This document shows, one piece after another, positions 34,530 through 46,964 of a stretch of DNA of 64,000 nt. The notes beneath the pieces are model-generated. The model ran no database searches and was not told the origin of the DNA. It saw only the letters and a list, made by a program, of their open reading frames with translations. Every line of letters starts with the position of its first letter. The stretch's first letter is position 1. The stretch comes from Flaccisagitta enflata (Eukaryota; Chaetognatha; Sagittoidea; Aphragmophora), in NCBI GenBank assembly GCA_965153355.1, contig OZ231126.1, positions 23,994,001 to 24,058,000 on the forward strand, given 5' to 3'. The position numbers were made by a program, and so were the translations under genes.

Positions 34530-34735
34530 CTTCCTATCTTGAGGCCTGAATTGCAGCCTGATGCACAATTTCCGGCAAATCCCGGCAGTTAGCCCTCATC
34601 TCAGCCACGAGACTCAAACCTAGGCTTGGAAGCCCACTGATTGTTGCAGCGGCCACTGCTCTACCATCCATTGACTAACCAGCATCATGATCTAGGAGGG
34701 CACGGCAGCCGCAGTGCAATCTACGGCCTTAGGGC
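34530..34735 (+). mobile_element. Degenerate B-family remnant
   Basis: GAGGCCTGAATTGCAGCC-type repeats and GCAGCGGCCACTGC survive. No clear ends. Confidence 0.35.
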
Positions 34736-34969
34736 TGTGTATTTCACTCTTTCCTTTCCCTCATTTCACCGGCTTACGTTTTTCCCTCTTTTCCACTCGT
34801 ATTCAATCCCGACGCCGCATCACGGGAAATTTCTTTTTTATGCAAATTAGATTATTTCTCATTTGGAGAGAGCCAGATAGAATCAATGGAAATGTCGCCT
34901 GCTTTCTCTTTTACGGTTGGCTGTCAATCTGTTCGCCGCTTGCACTGTCTTTGTCTGTCTGTCTCTCTC

Positions 34970-35493
<524 letters not shown>

Positions 35494-35836
35494 GAGGGGG
35501 AAGGAGGGGGGTTGTACGCCCAAGCCCACCCATCCGCAACAATATTTCAACCCAATGTTACTTGTTCAATGTTCATCGATTTTATTGAAAGACAAAACAT
35601 GAATTAACCAAGAGATGTTTGAAAAAGATATGAAATTGATCAACTCATATGATAAAGCCAAAACAACTATGGTTAATGGGTCAACCTTAAAATGTGCGAT
35701 TCTCATATCTTTTCTCGTGTGGGCATGGGCATGGAACAAATAGTGATAATGAACGACAGCTAATTGTTTTAATGACCACTAACTGGTCAGACAAGTATGG
35801 AACCTATCAATTTCTTTTCTTTTTTTATCCATGGAG

Positions 35837-35898
35837 TGTTAAAAACAATTGAAGTGCTCACTAAGAATGTGGAAACTGTTGTCCGCTTCCAAATTTGA
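35837..35898 (+). CDS. Possible terminal exon
   Basis: TTTCTTTTCTTTTTTTATCCATGGAG/ is an excellent acceptor. The frame reads LKTIEVLTKNVETVVRFQI and ends in TGA. Confidence 0.3.
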
Positions 35899-36179
35899 GG
35901 ATGGGATAACTACTATTTTAACTCTTAAACAGAAGGAAAAGCGTCTTTGGAAGGCCGCATAAAAATTAACCGCTTCCATATCTCTAGTGCCCACTGATGC
36001 TGTAGCACTTTGATGTGTATAGAATGATGTCGAAAATAAAATCTTTCTGTAACATTTTTTAACTTAATGAAAATCTTCCTATTCAGTGAAGCAAAATGCT
36101 TACATTTTATTCTTTTTTGGGGGGAGGGGGGCAATCCAGAAATCGATGATGACGAGTGCTTTCACATACGAAAAAAATT

Positions 36180-36580
36180 CTTTTCCTCTTGGGCTAAGGG
36201 ACCGATGACCCATGCTTCCAAACAAAGGTGAAATTTCCTCTTCTTCTTTACCATACTTCCATCCCCTTATGGGCTCAAATCCCAACCTCGAGGTAGTCTC
36301 ATTGGGACCTATGATCTATGATTTCATTGATTTCACACAAATTCTCCTTCCTCATTAGAAGCTGAAATCTCGGCCATGCCTCTCAGCTCAAATCCCAGTA
36401 TCAAGGCTCAAATTCCAGCCTTATGGCTCAAACCCGAGCCTTCATACTCAATTCCAGCCCATCATCGCCCATTGGCTCCTTCAAGGCCGCTGTCCCTCTC
36501 ACCACCACATCTTTATGTTTACTGATTTAGGTGAAACGGGTACCACTGACCATCTGACGCTCTTGCGTCTATTTGTTTTC
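36180..36580 (+). mobile_element. Degenerate B-family element
   Basis: Decayed arms (GACCGATGACCCATGCTT), GGCTCAAAT(C/T)CCAGCC repeats, and the tail GGTACCACTGACCATCTGACGCTCTTGCG. 36600-37100 has only a further GGGGCC fragment and no gene. Confidence 0.5.
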
Positions 36581-37115
36581 CTCCTACAACATCTACCCCT
36601 TGGGGCCTAAATATCAGCTTTGAGTTTCAAATCATAGCTTACAGTCTAGGCATAAGTCAAAGAACCCTTTGGGGCCGCCGCGCTGCCTCACTTGCCATCA
36701 AATACATTGTCCCTAACCATTTAAGTGATTTAGCCGCTACGTATCTAACTTTATGATAAGTTTTTGTATGAATTTGGTAATCACGGCCTTGGATCCGTTG
36801 GATGGTTGGCTGTGTTAAAAAGGTATTTGGTATAATCCATTGGCGTTTTCTTCCCAAATTGCATGACCATTATGTAATAAAGGCTTGTGAAATTGTGAAT
36901 CTTTGCCGGAAATTTTCTCAATGAGTTCTATGGTGCCTAATGTGCATTTGAGTTATTCTCAATCTAATTGACATCACTCCCAGTCTCTGAGTCACAACGA
37001 AAACAAAACTACACAATTCAAGTTTCCTTCCTTTCCTTTCCTCCTTTCCTCCTTACCGCCTAAATCTTCTGCTCTTCCTCCGCTTGGGCTTTTCTCGACT
37101 CTGATTGGACGAAAG

Positions 37116-37416
37116 CTAAGAAATTAGTTTTGGAGAGAGATAGCTTCTGGCTTTTGCCACCAGAGTCGCCTTTGCATGGGCACGCTCAGGATCCGATTTG
37201 CATGTTGAAGGAAATCCATCATGGCCGCCTCCTTGGTTCGACGCCATGACTTCTCCTTCGGTAGAGACATCTAAGGGAAGAAAACATGCAGAAAAAAGGC
37301 ATCAGGGTTGTTCTTATGTTTGAGAAGGATCTTAGGCTGAGCAATGGCTTATGCAATGTCGTTTTATCTCACCTTTCTGATGGTTCGCAAGGTACATATA
37401 TGAATGATTGGCTTCA
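37116..37416 (-). CDS. Possible last two exons of a minus-strand gene
   Basis: Exon 37416-37373 lies between TACTTTTTGTGTCCCAAG/ and CAGAAAG/GTGAGATAA. After a 102-bp intron, exon 37270-37116 follows TGTTTTCTTCCCTTAG/. Two joined registers stay open. One gives …SLPKEKSWRRTKEAAMMDF… to TAA at 37124. The other gives …MASNQGGGHDGFPSTCKSD… to TAG at 37116. I cannot choose between them. No domain recognised. Confidence 0.35.
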
Positions 37417-37583
37417 CTTGGGACACAAAAAGTAAATGACTGACAAAAATAAACTACCGAGGTAATTATACAAATATTTCCTCTTGAACCTTCTGGCATG
37501 GACATGTGTGGAAAATTGAACCAAGCAACAGATCAAATGCACTCAAGGAACTTCATAACTCTCTCCATTGTGAAACACAGATC

Positions 37584-37586
<3 letters not shown>

Positions 37587-37672
<86 letters not shown>
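37587..37672. repeat. (AG)n microsatellite
   Basis: Dinucleotide tract; (TC)n at 37859-37911 and (AG)n at 38035-38124 follow. Confidence 0.97.
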
Positions 37673-37676
<4 letters not shown>

Positions 37677-37856
37677 GGCATCAATGTCATTTTACCAAAG
37701 GTCGATGCTGGGAAAAGGGACGTCTGAATTTCCGCTTGGTTTCTTCTTTGACTTTAACTAATTCCTTATCGAGTCTAAAATTGAACAACGACTTGACAGA
37801 CACACGTAAATCAACGAAACAAGATAAAAGTACGAGAAAAAAATCAACTCGCCAAC

Positions 37857-37858
<2 letters not shown>

Positions 37859-37915
<57 letters not shown>

Positions 37916-38030
37916 GAACGCTCTTCTACTGACACTTATAATCTCATTTGGAGCAGTACTGATACTGTGATTTGATTTATTTCTCCTTTCTATCGGCACG
38001 AAGAGTAAAGAACGTAAAAAATGGCAAGGT

Positions 38031-38124
<94 letters not shown>
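37859..38124. repeat. (TC)n and (AG)n microsatellites in opposite orientation
   Basis: TC 37859-37911 and AG 38035-38124 are inverse complements 120 bp apart. Confidence 0.95.
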
Positions 38125-38127
<3 letters not shown>

Positions 38128-38418
38128 AGACATACAAATAGACGGACACACAGACCGATGCTGGGAAAAATGATGAACCAACAAAATGACAGACAGACAA
38201 GTCGACGAACAGACCGACAGATAGACGAACACTATCGTAAAAGAATGGAAAAAGAAACAGAAAGAGAGCTAGTTATGAAAAGACAGACTCTGAGACAGAA
38301 TTGAGACAGTCATCGCGTACCATCGTTTAATTGTTCTTTAACAAACTCATAAATTCTCAGCCTCGACTGACTCTCTTTACTTCTTTCGTTGACCTTCGGT
38401 ATTGCTTCTTCTTTCCTA

Positions 38419-38420
<2 letters not shown>

Positions 38421-38512
<92 letters not shown>

Positions 38513-38523
38513 TTTCCATTTTT

Positions 38524-38598
<75 letters not shown>

Positions 38599-38718
38599 CT
38601 CTTTCTTTCTTTCTTTCTATCTTTCTTTCTTTCTTTCTTTCATTCATTCTTTCTTTCTTTTTATTCTTTCTTTCTTTTTATTCTTTCTTTCTTCTTTTCT
38701 CTGTCTCTTGACTCACTT

Positions 38719-38790
<72 letters not shown>
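38421..38790. repeat. (TC)n-(TTTC)n-(TC)n microsatellite
   Basis: TC 38421-38507, TTTC 38524-38695 (impure at the end), TC 38720-38790. Confidence 0.97.
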
Positions 38791-38794
<4 letters not shown>

Positions 38795-39056
38795 ACTGGC
38801 CGCCTTTTTTCTTTTTTTTTTTCAAATTTCATTCTTTTGAACAAAAAGAAAAAAAACTTGAATTTTGATTGATGGTCTTTCAATCGTCACTGTGGAAGTC
38901 TCTGTCGTCGTCGTTTTTGTCGCCATCACCGTGGTTGTCACCGTCATCACCGCCGTTGTAATCGTCGTCACCGTCGACGTCTCTGCCGTTATCGTTCTGT
39001 TTAATCGTCGTTATACTCCTGGTTATCTTGCTTAATTGTGTGACAACTGAAAAATG

Positions 39057-39065
<9 letters not shown>

Positions 39066-39146
<81 letters not shown>

Positions 39147-39155
39147 CAGACAGAC

Positions 39156-39186
<31 letters not shown>

Positions 39187-39272
39187 CAGAGAGAGAGACA
39201 GAGACAAAGAGACAAAGAGACAGAGAGACAGAGAGACAGAGAGACAGAGACAGACTGACAAGCAGACAGAGA
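39066..39272. repeat. (AG)n and (ACAG)n microsatellite
   Basis: Preceded at 38880-39000 by a short GTCGTCACCGTC-type trinucleotide-like repeat. Confidence 0.96.
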
Positions 39273-39498
39273 GAAATTCCTTTTAAAAGATAGAAATAGA
39301 GCAATTAAAAAAAAAAGATGAGATCCATAGAATGATTTGTTTCTCGTCATAGAATCAAAGGCTTAAAATCTCGTCGGTAAATTTAAGGCGCATTTTTTAT
39401 TCTTTGCGGGGATTCGCTGAACCGACTCGTTTAGGGAGTATAAAGTAAATGACGAGAGGGTTTTACTCTGACAGGGGTTTCTTCTCTGACCAGGAAGT

Positions 39499-39885
39499 TC
39501 ATTTTTCAAACCAGCGGCTTGTCTTTATTTCCGATCCTTATGCGTCTAATGGCAACATATGAATCACTCTTAGATCGAGTCTGGTTATTAATAATATTCC
39601 CCTTTCTCCGACTGATCCATCAGTTAGTCGGCCACTGCCTTTACATGTGGTCGACAAGACAAAATGGAGGCCTATGTCGGCAACAGTATCAATTTCATTT
39701 TCTAACCATAGTTTGACAAACTGACCAATCTAGTAAAACAACACTCGATCTCGAATGTTCATTTTGAAAAAAAAGACCCATATCTACAAAATGACACTTT
39801 CTGAAAAAAACCTTGCTATGACTGCATCTTCACAACATAAATTTGACATTCTTACGCCAGGTGCAATTTAAAACTTAACACACAT
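39499..39885 (-). CDS. Candidate 128-residue ORF under UAR-sense reading
   Basis: On the minus strand, ATG 39885 to TGA 39499-39501 is one frame of 129 codons with two TAA and two TAG. It contains …APGVRMSNLCCEDAVIARFF…, …FVKLWLENEIDTVADIGLHF…, …GSVGERGILLITRLDLRVI…. In the standard code the part 39729-39538 alone is a good terminal exon (acceptor GAGTGTTGTTTTACTAG/, stop TAA). Both readings use the same register. No family recognised. The plus-strand frame 39519-39716 is its shadow. Confidence 0.42.
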
Positions 39886-39968
39886 GAACAATCAACATTT
39901 GCCATGTAAAAAAAAAGCCCCGGTTTGTGGTTATATGTTGATCGCGTAAATTTGGTTTGCAAATCGAC

Positions 39969-40100
39969 TCAAATTCTTTTTTGCACGCGTCGATGAGATT
40001 TCTATCTATTTAACCTTCTCAAAGGTTTTTCATCATGCATGGGATATCCGGGGAGATTCAACGCAAATTTATTCCGATTTTTTATGCCCCATAAAATTTT
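39969..40100 (-). CDS. Possible short minus-strand exon
   Basis: A TGA-bounded frame of 43 residues with …ALNLPGYPMHDEKPLRRLNR… and one TAG. Splice sites unclear. It could be an upstream exon of the frame at 39499-39885. Confidence 0.22.
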
Positions 40101-40425
40101 TCATCTTTTTTTTTCTCCTTTCGCTTGTGAGCGTGAGTCGGTTTTTTAGGTCGGCGGCCGGTAAGTCGGTCGATTGGTTGGTTTGGTCGGCCGGTTTGGT
40201 CGGTCTGGATCGCGGCCGGTTGGTCGGTCGATTCTGATGGTTGCACCTGCATCCGTTTGCCTCCGTTTTCCTTCTTTGCATCTTTCTCCTTCTTCATTTA
40301 TTTTTTATTTCTCTTCTTACTTTTTTCCATTTCCGTTTTTTCTCCCTTTTTTGCTTTTTCCTACTTTCTTTCACATTCCTCTTTTTTTGAAAATCGAGTT
40401 GATGAAATTCAAATGATTTTCACCC

Positions 40426-40429
<4 letters not shown>

Positions 40430-40506
<77 letters not shown>

Positions 40507-40530
40507 GGACGGACGGACGGACGGACGGAC
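40430..40530. repeat. (AG)n then (GGAC)n microsatellite
   Basis: AG to 40504, GGAC to 40530. Confidence 0.97.
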
Positions 40531-40536
40531 GATCAG

Positions 40537-41207
40537 ATGGAGCATAGAGAGAGCTTTGGAAAATCGTATGACCTGCGAGTCTTGTACTGTTAGGCCAGGG
40601 GCGGATAATAGCCGCTATTTTAATCTAGAATATTACAAATCAGACCAATAGACAAACAACGATAGCTAACACCGATAGACCAACAAATCATAACATTGGG
40701 TCGCTTACACGCCACTGAGTATGCTAGTATCGCCAAAGAGTGGGGTTGTTGGGGTTCATATCGTAACTTAGCATGCCAAGGTGAATAAAAGAGTTAAAAC
40801 ATGATTTGCATATTGACGTGCCTCAGTTAAATAGAAATACTGCCGATATAGTGAATAAATCCGGAATGGTATGAAATCATATTTATAAAAACTTGTCTAT
40901 TCCGTTCTTGCGATTTTCTCATTTGGTTATACTGGACAAATACACACATCAGTGGGATTTTAAAGTCATTGAGATTTTTTGAACACCTGAGGCTTTCGTA
41001 TTCTAACGGTTATTTCTAGTACAAAAATCAACAAAATTATGTGAATTTACTGCCCCCTGGTCTTACTTTAATGAATCCGGAGTAGGATTTGAAGCCATTA
41101 ATGCCATCGTCGGTAACCATCTCGGTGACACGGCTGCCCTGCGGTGTTATACGGGAAACACTAGAGCATGTAACCGGGGTGCTCTTAAAGAGAAAAGTTG
41201 GGAATGA
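40537..41207 (+). CDS. Candidate two-exon gene under UAR-sense reading
   Basis: Exon 1 (40537-40780) starts at ATG just after the GGAC repeat and ends CCAAG/GTGAAT. It carries three TAG and two TAA and reads …ESFGKSYDLRVLYC…, …TLGRLHATEYASIAKEWGCW…. Exon 2 (41020-41207) follows CGGTTATTTCTAG/, joins in phase (G/TA), needs no recoding, and reads …EFTAPWSYFNESGVGFEAIN…GDTAALRCYTGNTRACNRGA… to TGA. The product would be 143 residues with several Cys, perhaps secreted or membrane-associated, though no signal peptide is clear. In the standard code only exon 2 and 40666-40780 survive. The minus-strand frame opposite exon 2 is a shadow. Confidence 0.45.
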
Positions 41208-41282
41208 TTTCCAAATAGATAAGAAGAAACAAACAACGAAGAGAGAAAAAGGGATATAAAAGGCAAAAAGAATTTCCGTTTT

Positions 41283-41555
41283 CTAAAAGAAGACAAAAAC
41301 AGGAAGAAAATAAACATCGGAATCTTTTTCTCGTTTTTCAATTCCCCATTCTCTCATTTTCTTAGCTTGATCGTCTGTTTCCCTTTTGTTGGCAAGGATA
41401 TCGCGAGCTTCCCGTTTCTGCCGCTGCTTTCTCGATGTCTCTGACGACCTTGCCGTGCCAACGCGAGAGAGAGCAACGCAATTGGCTCTCTCAATCTTTC
41501 TCCTGTTGTCTTTCTTTCTCCTGCTTGTGTTAAACAGCCATACGTCTCTTTGCAT
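41283..41555 (-). CDS. Possible Lys/Arg/Glu-rich exon
   Basis: A 90-codon standard frame with …KQRQKREARDILANKRETDD… and …KKMREWGIEKREKD…. The charged helical character is exon-like, but no good splice sites bound it. Confidence 0.22.
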   Translation of the reverse strand: MQRDVWLFNTSRRKKDNRRKIERANCVALSRVGTARSSETSRKQRQKREARDILANKRETDDQAKKMREWGIEKREKDSDVYFLPVFVFF

Positions 41556-41612
41556 GGGCTTACCGGTCTGCTTACCTATTGTTGGTAAAATCTTCGTTCC
41601 TTCTTCTTTTTA

Positions 41613-41752
41613 GTCGCGGGCAGGTGACTCTACACCTTGCCCTGTCGGTCGGTAGGTCCGTCCGTCACATTTCTAATTTGCAAACGTTTTTTGCATAACT
41701 GCCCCTGGCCAAGCGTCCACGACTGTCTTGCCGTGTATCCGGCGTTGTTCTC
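41613..41752 (+). repeat. A-family repeat, short subtype
   Basis: Complete from TAGTCGCGGGCAGGTGACTCTACACC to TGCCGTGTATCCGGCGTTGTT. Confidence 0.8.
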
Positions 41753-41785
41753 CTCGTCTTAACTGCTTTTTCCTTACTACTTTTT

Positions 41786-41957
41786 AGTCGCGTGTCGGTC
41801 GGTCGGTTGGTCGGTTGGTCGGTCCCCTTTTTACTTTTTTAGCATTTTTGAGCTTTTTGAGCATACGGCTCCTGCTATGATGACCCAGTGACCTTCTCCA
41901 GAACTGCTCCTGCCCACCCGCACGCGACTAGGGTAGCCGTGTATCCGGCCTTGTTCT
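41786..41957 (+). repeat. A-family repeat, long subtype, head deleted
   Basis: The palindromic head is cut to TAGTCGCGTG directly followed by (TCGG)n. The tail CCGCACGCGACTAGGGTAGCCGTGTATCCGGCCTTGTT is complete. Confidence 0.78.
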
Positions 41958-41969
41958 CCATATTAATAC

Positions 41970-42057
41970 TTTTTTTCTTCTTCTTCTTCTCCTTCTTCTT
42001 CTTCTTCTTCTTCTTCTTCTTCTTCTTCTTCTTCTTCTTCTTCTTCTTCTTCTTCCT
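41970..42057. repeat. (TTC)n microsatellite
   Basis: Trinucleotide tract. 42060-42380 shows no gene. Confidence 0.97.
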
Positions 42058-42376
42058 CTTTAACTCTGGTCTTACTCCTCTATGAACAGAATAACTGGAA
42101 GTCTTACTTCCTCTGCCACGTTTGCTAATGCTATTTCATATTGTCTGCTACTTCCTTTATACTTTCCGTCTCTCTCCGTCTCTCCTATTCCCCCGCCTGA
42201 TCACCATAATGATCTGGCACAAGATGTTGTACCACTGACGACCCCTTGCAGCCTAGGTACCTCATCAAAGGCTTGAATCCATATTTATGGCCTCATCTTA
42301 GGGCCATTGGTCAATTAAAAAACACATCCATACGACCATTTGCAAATTGGAAAGAAGATTCTGCTTCGTCTGGGCC

Positions 42377-42765
<389 letters not shown>

Positions 42766-43009
42766 ATGAAAAATATATAGAAAAAAGGAGATCAACAAAA
42801 TGATGTGAAATAAAAAAAAACAAGTTGCAAGAGAAAAAAAGAAAAGAAAAGAAGCAGGAGATATAGGAGGAGGAATAGTAGAAAAAAATAGTAGAACGAG
42901 ATGGATGAGGGAGAAGAGGGAGGAGAAGCCTGTAACGTTGATGATGTATGGAAAATAGAGCTTACGAATGGAAACCGATTTGTTCACGAGATGGTGGGAG
43001 ATGAGATAT

Positions 43010-43320
43010 GAGGGCTGGTGAATTAGAGGTGTAGTTGTGGGGAAATTCGGATGTGGGGTGAGGAATGAGGGTTGGTTCAGTTGGTGGGAGATCGGATATC
43101 AGGGCTGATGAATTTGGGGTGTAGTTGTGGGGTGACTCAGATATGGGGTGAGGAATGAGGGTTGGTTTGGTTCAGTTGGTGGGAGATGGGATATCAGGGC
43201 TGATGAATTTGGGGTGTAGTTGTGGGGTGACTCAGATATGGGGTGAGGAATGAGGGTTGGTTCATTTGGTGGGAGATCGGATATGAGGGATGGCGAAAAT
43301 GTGGTGATGAATGGAATGGC
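43010..43320. repeat. Minisatellite, ~90-95 bp unit, about 3 copies
   Basis: Units contain GGTGTAGTTGTGGGG…GGGGTGAGGAATGAGGGTTGGTT…GGTGGGAGAT. Confidence 0.85.
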
Positions 43321-43601
43321 CAAGTTGTAGGATGAGTTAGGCAAGTGCACTTTAGTGGTGACTCAGTCTTGGGATGGTTCAGGTGGTGGAAGATAGGATA
43401 TATAGAAACAAGCGTTTGGTCGTGTGTTTTTTATCTTTGATTTTCTCATCGCTTTTCTTCCCGAAATCTTTACACCTTACACATTACCATGAGTCTCTAC
43501 TTTATCTACCATGTCAGTGTAGGACTGACTCTGATCCAAGAAACGTTCTTCAGTTTTGATTTCTCATCATCAGATGTAACCGGCAGATCTCGTTTTTAGA
43601 G

Positions 43602-43730
43602 AACAAGGCCAAGTAGCCCAATAAGGTGCGACGTGTGGATCGTCGAACGAATGCGTTACCGACAGACCAACCGACCGACCAACCGACCAACGGACACAGC
43701 CAGTTATAGAGGTGCTTTGTCGCACCCAAA
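43602..43730 (-). repeat. D-family repeat, intact
   Basis: On the minus strand GGGTGCGACAAAGCACCTCTATAAC…(GGTTGGTCGGTC)…CACGTCGCACCTTATTGGGCTACTTGGCCTTGTT. It shares the CCTTGTT end and GGTCGGT core with A. Confidence 0.8.
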
Positions 43731-44229
43731 AAACAAAAGCAAAAGAGAAATTGCGTTTGTACCAACATGAAACATGAGTTCTGGAGTAAATCTTCATTGT
43801 CAAACACGGTTTTCATGATCATAAACGAGATCAGCATCAGAGAACAAAACCGGCAGCGACAATAGCAGCAACAGCAGCAACAGCAGAAACAGCAGCAGCA
43901 GTAACAGCGATGGCATTTTCTACTTCATCAGCAGCAGCCTCGTGTCCGTCCCCGTCATTCCGTCATTGACAGGCGTACAATGAGGGAAAATGGATTTTGC
44001 GCTTTTCTCCTCCTCTTTTCTCTCTACTTATCTATTACTGTCTTTTACGTCTATCTCCTTCTTTCTTTGTCTGTGTCTCTTGTCATTGTATCTGTCTCTG
44101 TCTGTGTTTGTCTATCTGTTCGCGACAGTCTGTACCTATCCATCTCTTAACTGTATGTGTGTCTTTGAGTGTATCTCTCCTTTGTACGTGTCTGTCGGCA
44201 TGTCTGTCTGCTTGACTATCTCTCTCGCT

Positions 44230-44450
<221 letters not shown>

Positions 44451-44627
44451 TTCAAGTCTTTCCTCCGAATTGAATGGAGAGAAAAACGTTGGATCCGGAT
44501 CTGCTTAATGGAAATTCATTAAAGCAAGATGACTCCATGTCTATACCAACCAGTCTGTTGCTCTTCATATGTCTGTTCGTCTACTCTTTTATTTTTCTCG
44601 AACCTTTGAAAAAAAAGTGTAAAAGTG

Positions 44628-44775
<148 letters not shown>

Positions 44776-45159
44776 AACAGACGGACAGACAGACAATCCA
44801 AAAAATAGACAGAAACAGACAGAGACAGGCAGGCAGACAGACACAAATAGTTTTGCCGAGAACTGAGTAACGGTGGCAAAGTGATCCGGAAAAAAAGTAA
44901 CTTATGCAGATTTCATTAGGAATGTGTGAGGCCCCCAGGCAGAAAGCGAGGAAGTGAGGAAAGCTCGGTAAATTGCGTTGTAGCATGAAGCTAATTGGAG
45001 CTGTAAAGCCATATGAAGAAGAACCGGCGGATAAGATTAAGGTGAAAGGTGTGAGCGCGTGTTCCATGCTTTTGGGAGGAAAAGAGGACGGGGGGGGGGG
45101 GGGAAGAGATGGGCTGAGAAGGAAACTCGACATTTGGTTGGGAGATCGATAAGGAAAGA

Positions 45160-45160
45160 G

Positions 45161-45224
<64 letters not shown>

Positions 45225-45640
45225 AGAAGAAGAAGAAGAAGAAGAAGAAGAAGAAGAAGAAGAAGAAGAAGGAGAAGAAATAGAAGAAGAAGAAGAAGAA
45301 GAATAAGAGGAAGAATAAGAAGAAATAGAAGATGAAGAAGAAGAATTAGAAGATGAAGAAGGAGAAGAAGAAGATGAAGAAAGAAGAAGAAAAAAGAAGA
45401 AAAACAAAGGAAAAACAGATAAAGAAGAAGAAGAAGAAGAAGAAGAAGAAGAAGAAGAAGAAGAAGAAGAAGAAGAAGAAGAAGAAAGTGAGAAGAAGAA
45501 AGTGAAGAAGAAGAAGAAAAAGAGAAGAAAGTGAAGAAGAAGAAGAAGAAAAAGTGAAGAAGAAGAAGAGGAAGAAAGTGAAGAAGAGGGAGAAGAAAAA
45601 GTATAAGAAATAGAAAAATAAAAAGAAGAAAAGGAAGAAA
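45160..45640. repeat. (GAA)n microsatellite, long and impure
   Basis: About 480 bp of GAA with GTGAA and TAGAA interruptions. The 396-codon minus-strand frame across it is an artefact. Confidence 0.97.
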
Positions 45641-45769
45641 TTGATGGAGGAAGATGAGTAAGAGAAGTCTAAGGGCGAGTAGGGCGTGGAAATGACGAGA
45701 AGTAATCAAATAAATGACTTTTGCGCCTCTCCTACGTCCGAAGGGAAACGCGGATGAGCAAAATCAGAT

Positions 45770-46360
45770 GAAGGGTTAAGGGCCACGTGGATAACATCGA
45801 GATTGGTGTGAGCCTGTAGTGAAGGGTGAGTGGTTGAGGATGTACGTGGGCCAACATCATGGTTGGTGTGAGCCTGTAGTGAAGGGTGAGTGGTTAAGGA
45901 TAAACGTGGGTCATGTGGATAACATCATGGTTTGTGTGAGCCTGCAGTGACGGCTGAGTGGTTGAGGATAAACGTGGATAGTATTGAGGTTGGTGTGAAC
46001 TTGCAGTGAGGGGTGAGTGGTTGAGGATGAATGTCAGCCACGTGGATAACATTGAGGTTGGTGTGAGCCTGCAGTGAAGGATGAGTGGTTGAGGGTGAGG
46101 GAGTTGTCTGAATGAAGAGTAAGCTTGGGTGTGGACCGTCAATAAAGAGCGGATGGGGGCCAAATGGTTCCGATCGAAGTTGGTGTGGATCGGCAGCCAA
46201 AACTGAAGGTGGGTGTTGACCATGTGGATCCGATTTATTCTTGCGTGTGTTCATGGCGGATTGTGAGGGTGGGTGTTGCAACGTTAGTAAGGTTGAGATG
46301 GTTGTGGGTGGTGGACTTCTGGAGGTGAAGAGTAAGGGTGGGTGTTGGCTGGCCTTGAAG
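45770..46360. repeat. Minisatellite GTGTGAGCCTG…GAGTGGTTGAGGA, left part
   Basis: Units of about 60-80 bp with GGTTGGTGTGAGCCTGYAGTGAAGGGTGAGTGGTTGAGGAT. The array continues beyond the 8.8-kb transposon at 55180-55260, where GAGGCTTTGAGTGAGCCGTCTGTGAAGG is of the same type. Confidence 0.8.
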
Positions 46361-46529
46361 TAGGGTTATAAAATGCTGGCTGCTTGCCACATTTCAAACT
46401 TTGTTAGCTTTCGCAAAATTTCAAATGCGTTGGGATATTTTACCCCTTCTATCATGAATATATATATCCATAACTATATACACCAGTCATGATTATCATG
46501 CACAATCAAAAACTTGACATTTGCATTGA

Positions 46530-46754
46530 TAAATGCTGAAAAAATTGCGAGAAAATTAGCTCAAAAAGAGTTACGATAGATCATCAAATATTTTTTAACT
46601 TCGTGGTTAATTGTCGGCGAAGTGTATGACGAATTGTCTTGAATTCACTAACAGGGACCTGCTCTGTAAAAAATGTGAGCCAGAGCAAAAAACCGCATTC
46701 AAATCGGTGGACGCCCACCGACGCCATAGCCTCGCATGTGTTAAAAAAATTTAA
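46530..46754 (+). CDS. Zinc-finger (BED-like) frame of the transposon
   Basis: The uninterrupted standard part 46611-46751 reads …NRDLLCKKCEPEQKTAFKSV followed by DAHRRHSLACVKKI. The C-x2-C … H-x3-H … C arrangement resembles the DNA-binding finger at the N-terminus of hAT-type transposases (BED/CGGBP1-like), and its place 250 bp from the left end suits that. Read with UAR as sense the frame opens after TGA 46527-46529, gains …MLKKLREN…KKSYDRSSNIF…, and runs on through TAA 46752 into the 21-bp repeat array until a TGA near 47201. The catalytic part is not seen, so the element is probably defective or its exons are dispersed. Confidence 0.42.
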
Positions 46755-46964
46755 TCGGCAAAAAATCATCAGGGTTGTTGTCTTCGTTTAGGCGACACAA
46801 AGTTGCGGCTGTTACGAATACGGATCGGAGGGAGATTTTTTCTTCCTGCACCATTTTTTTAGATAATTACTGATAAAGTATATGTTTCAGCATATCATTC
46901 GAATCCTCTTTTCATGAAGAATATGAAAATAATAATGGATATTATTTTCTCGAAACGCTGTGGC

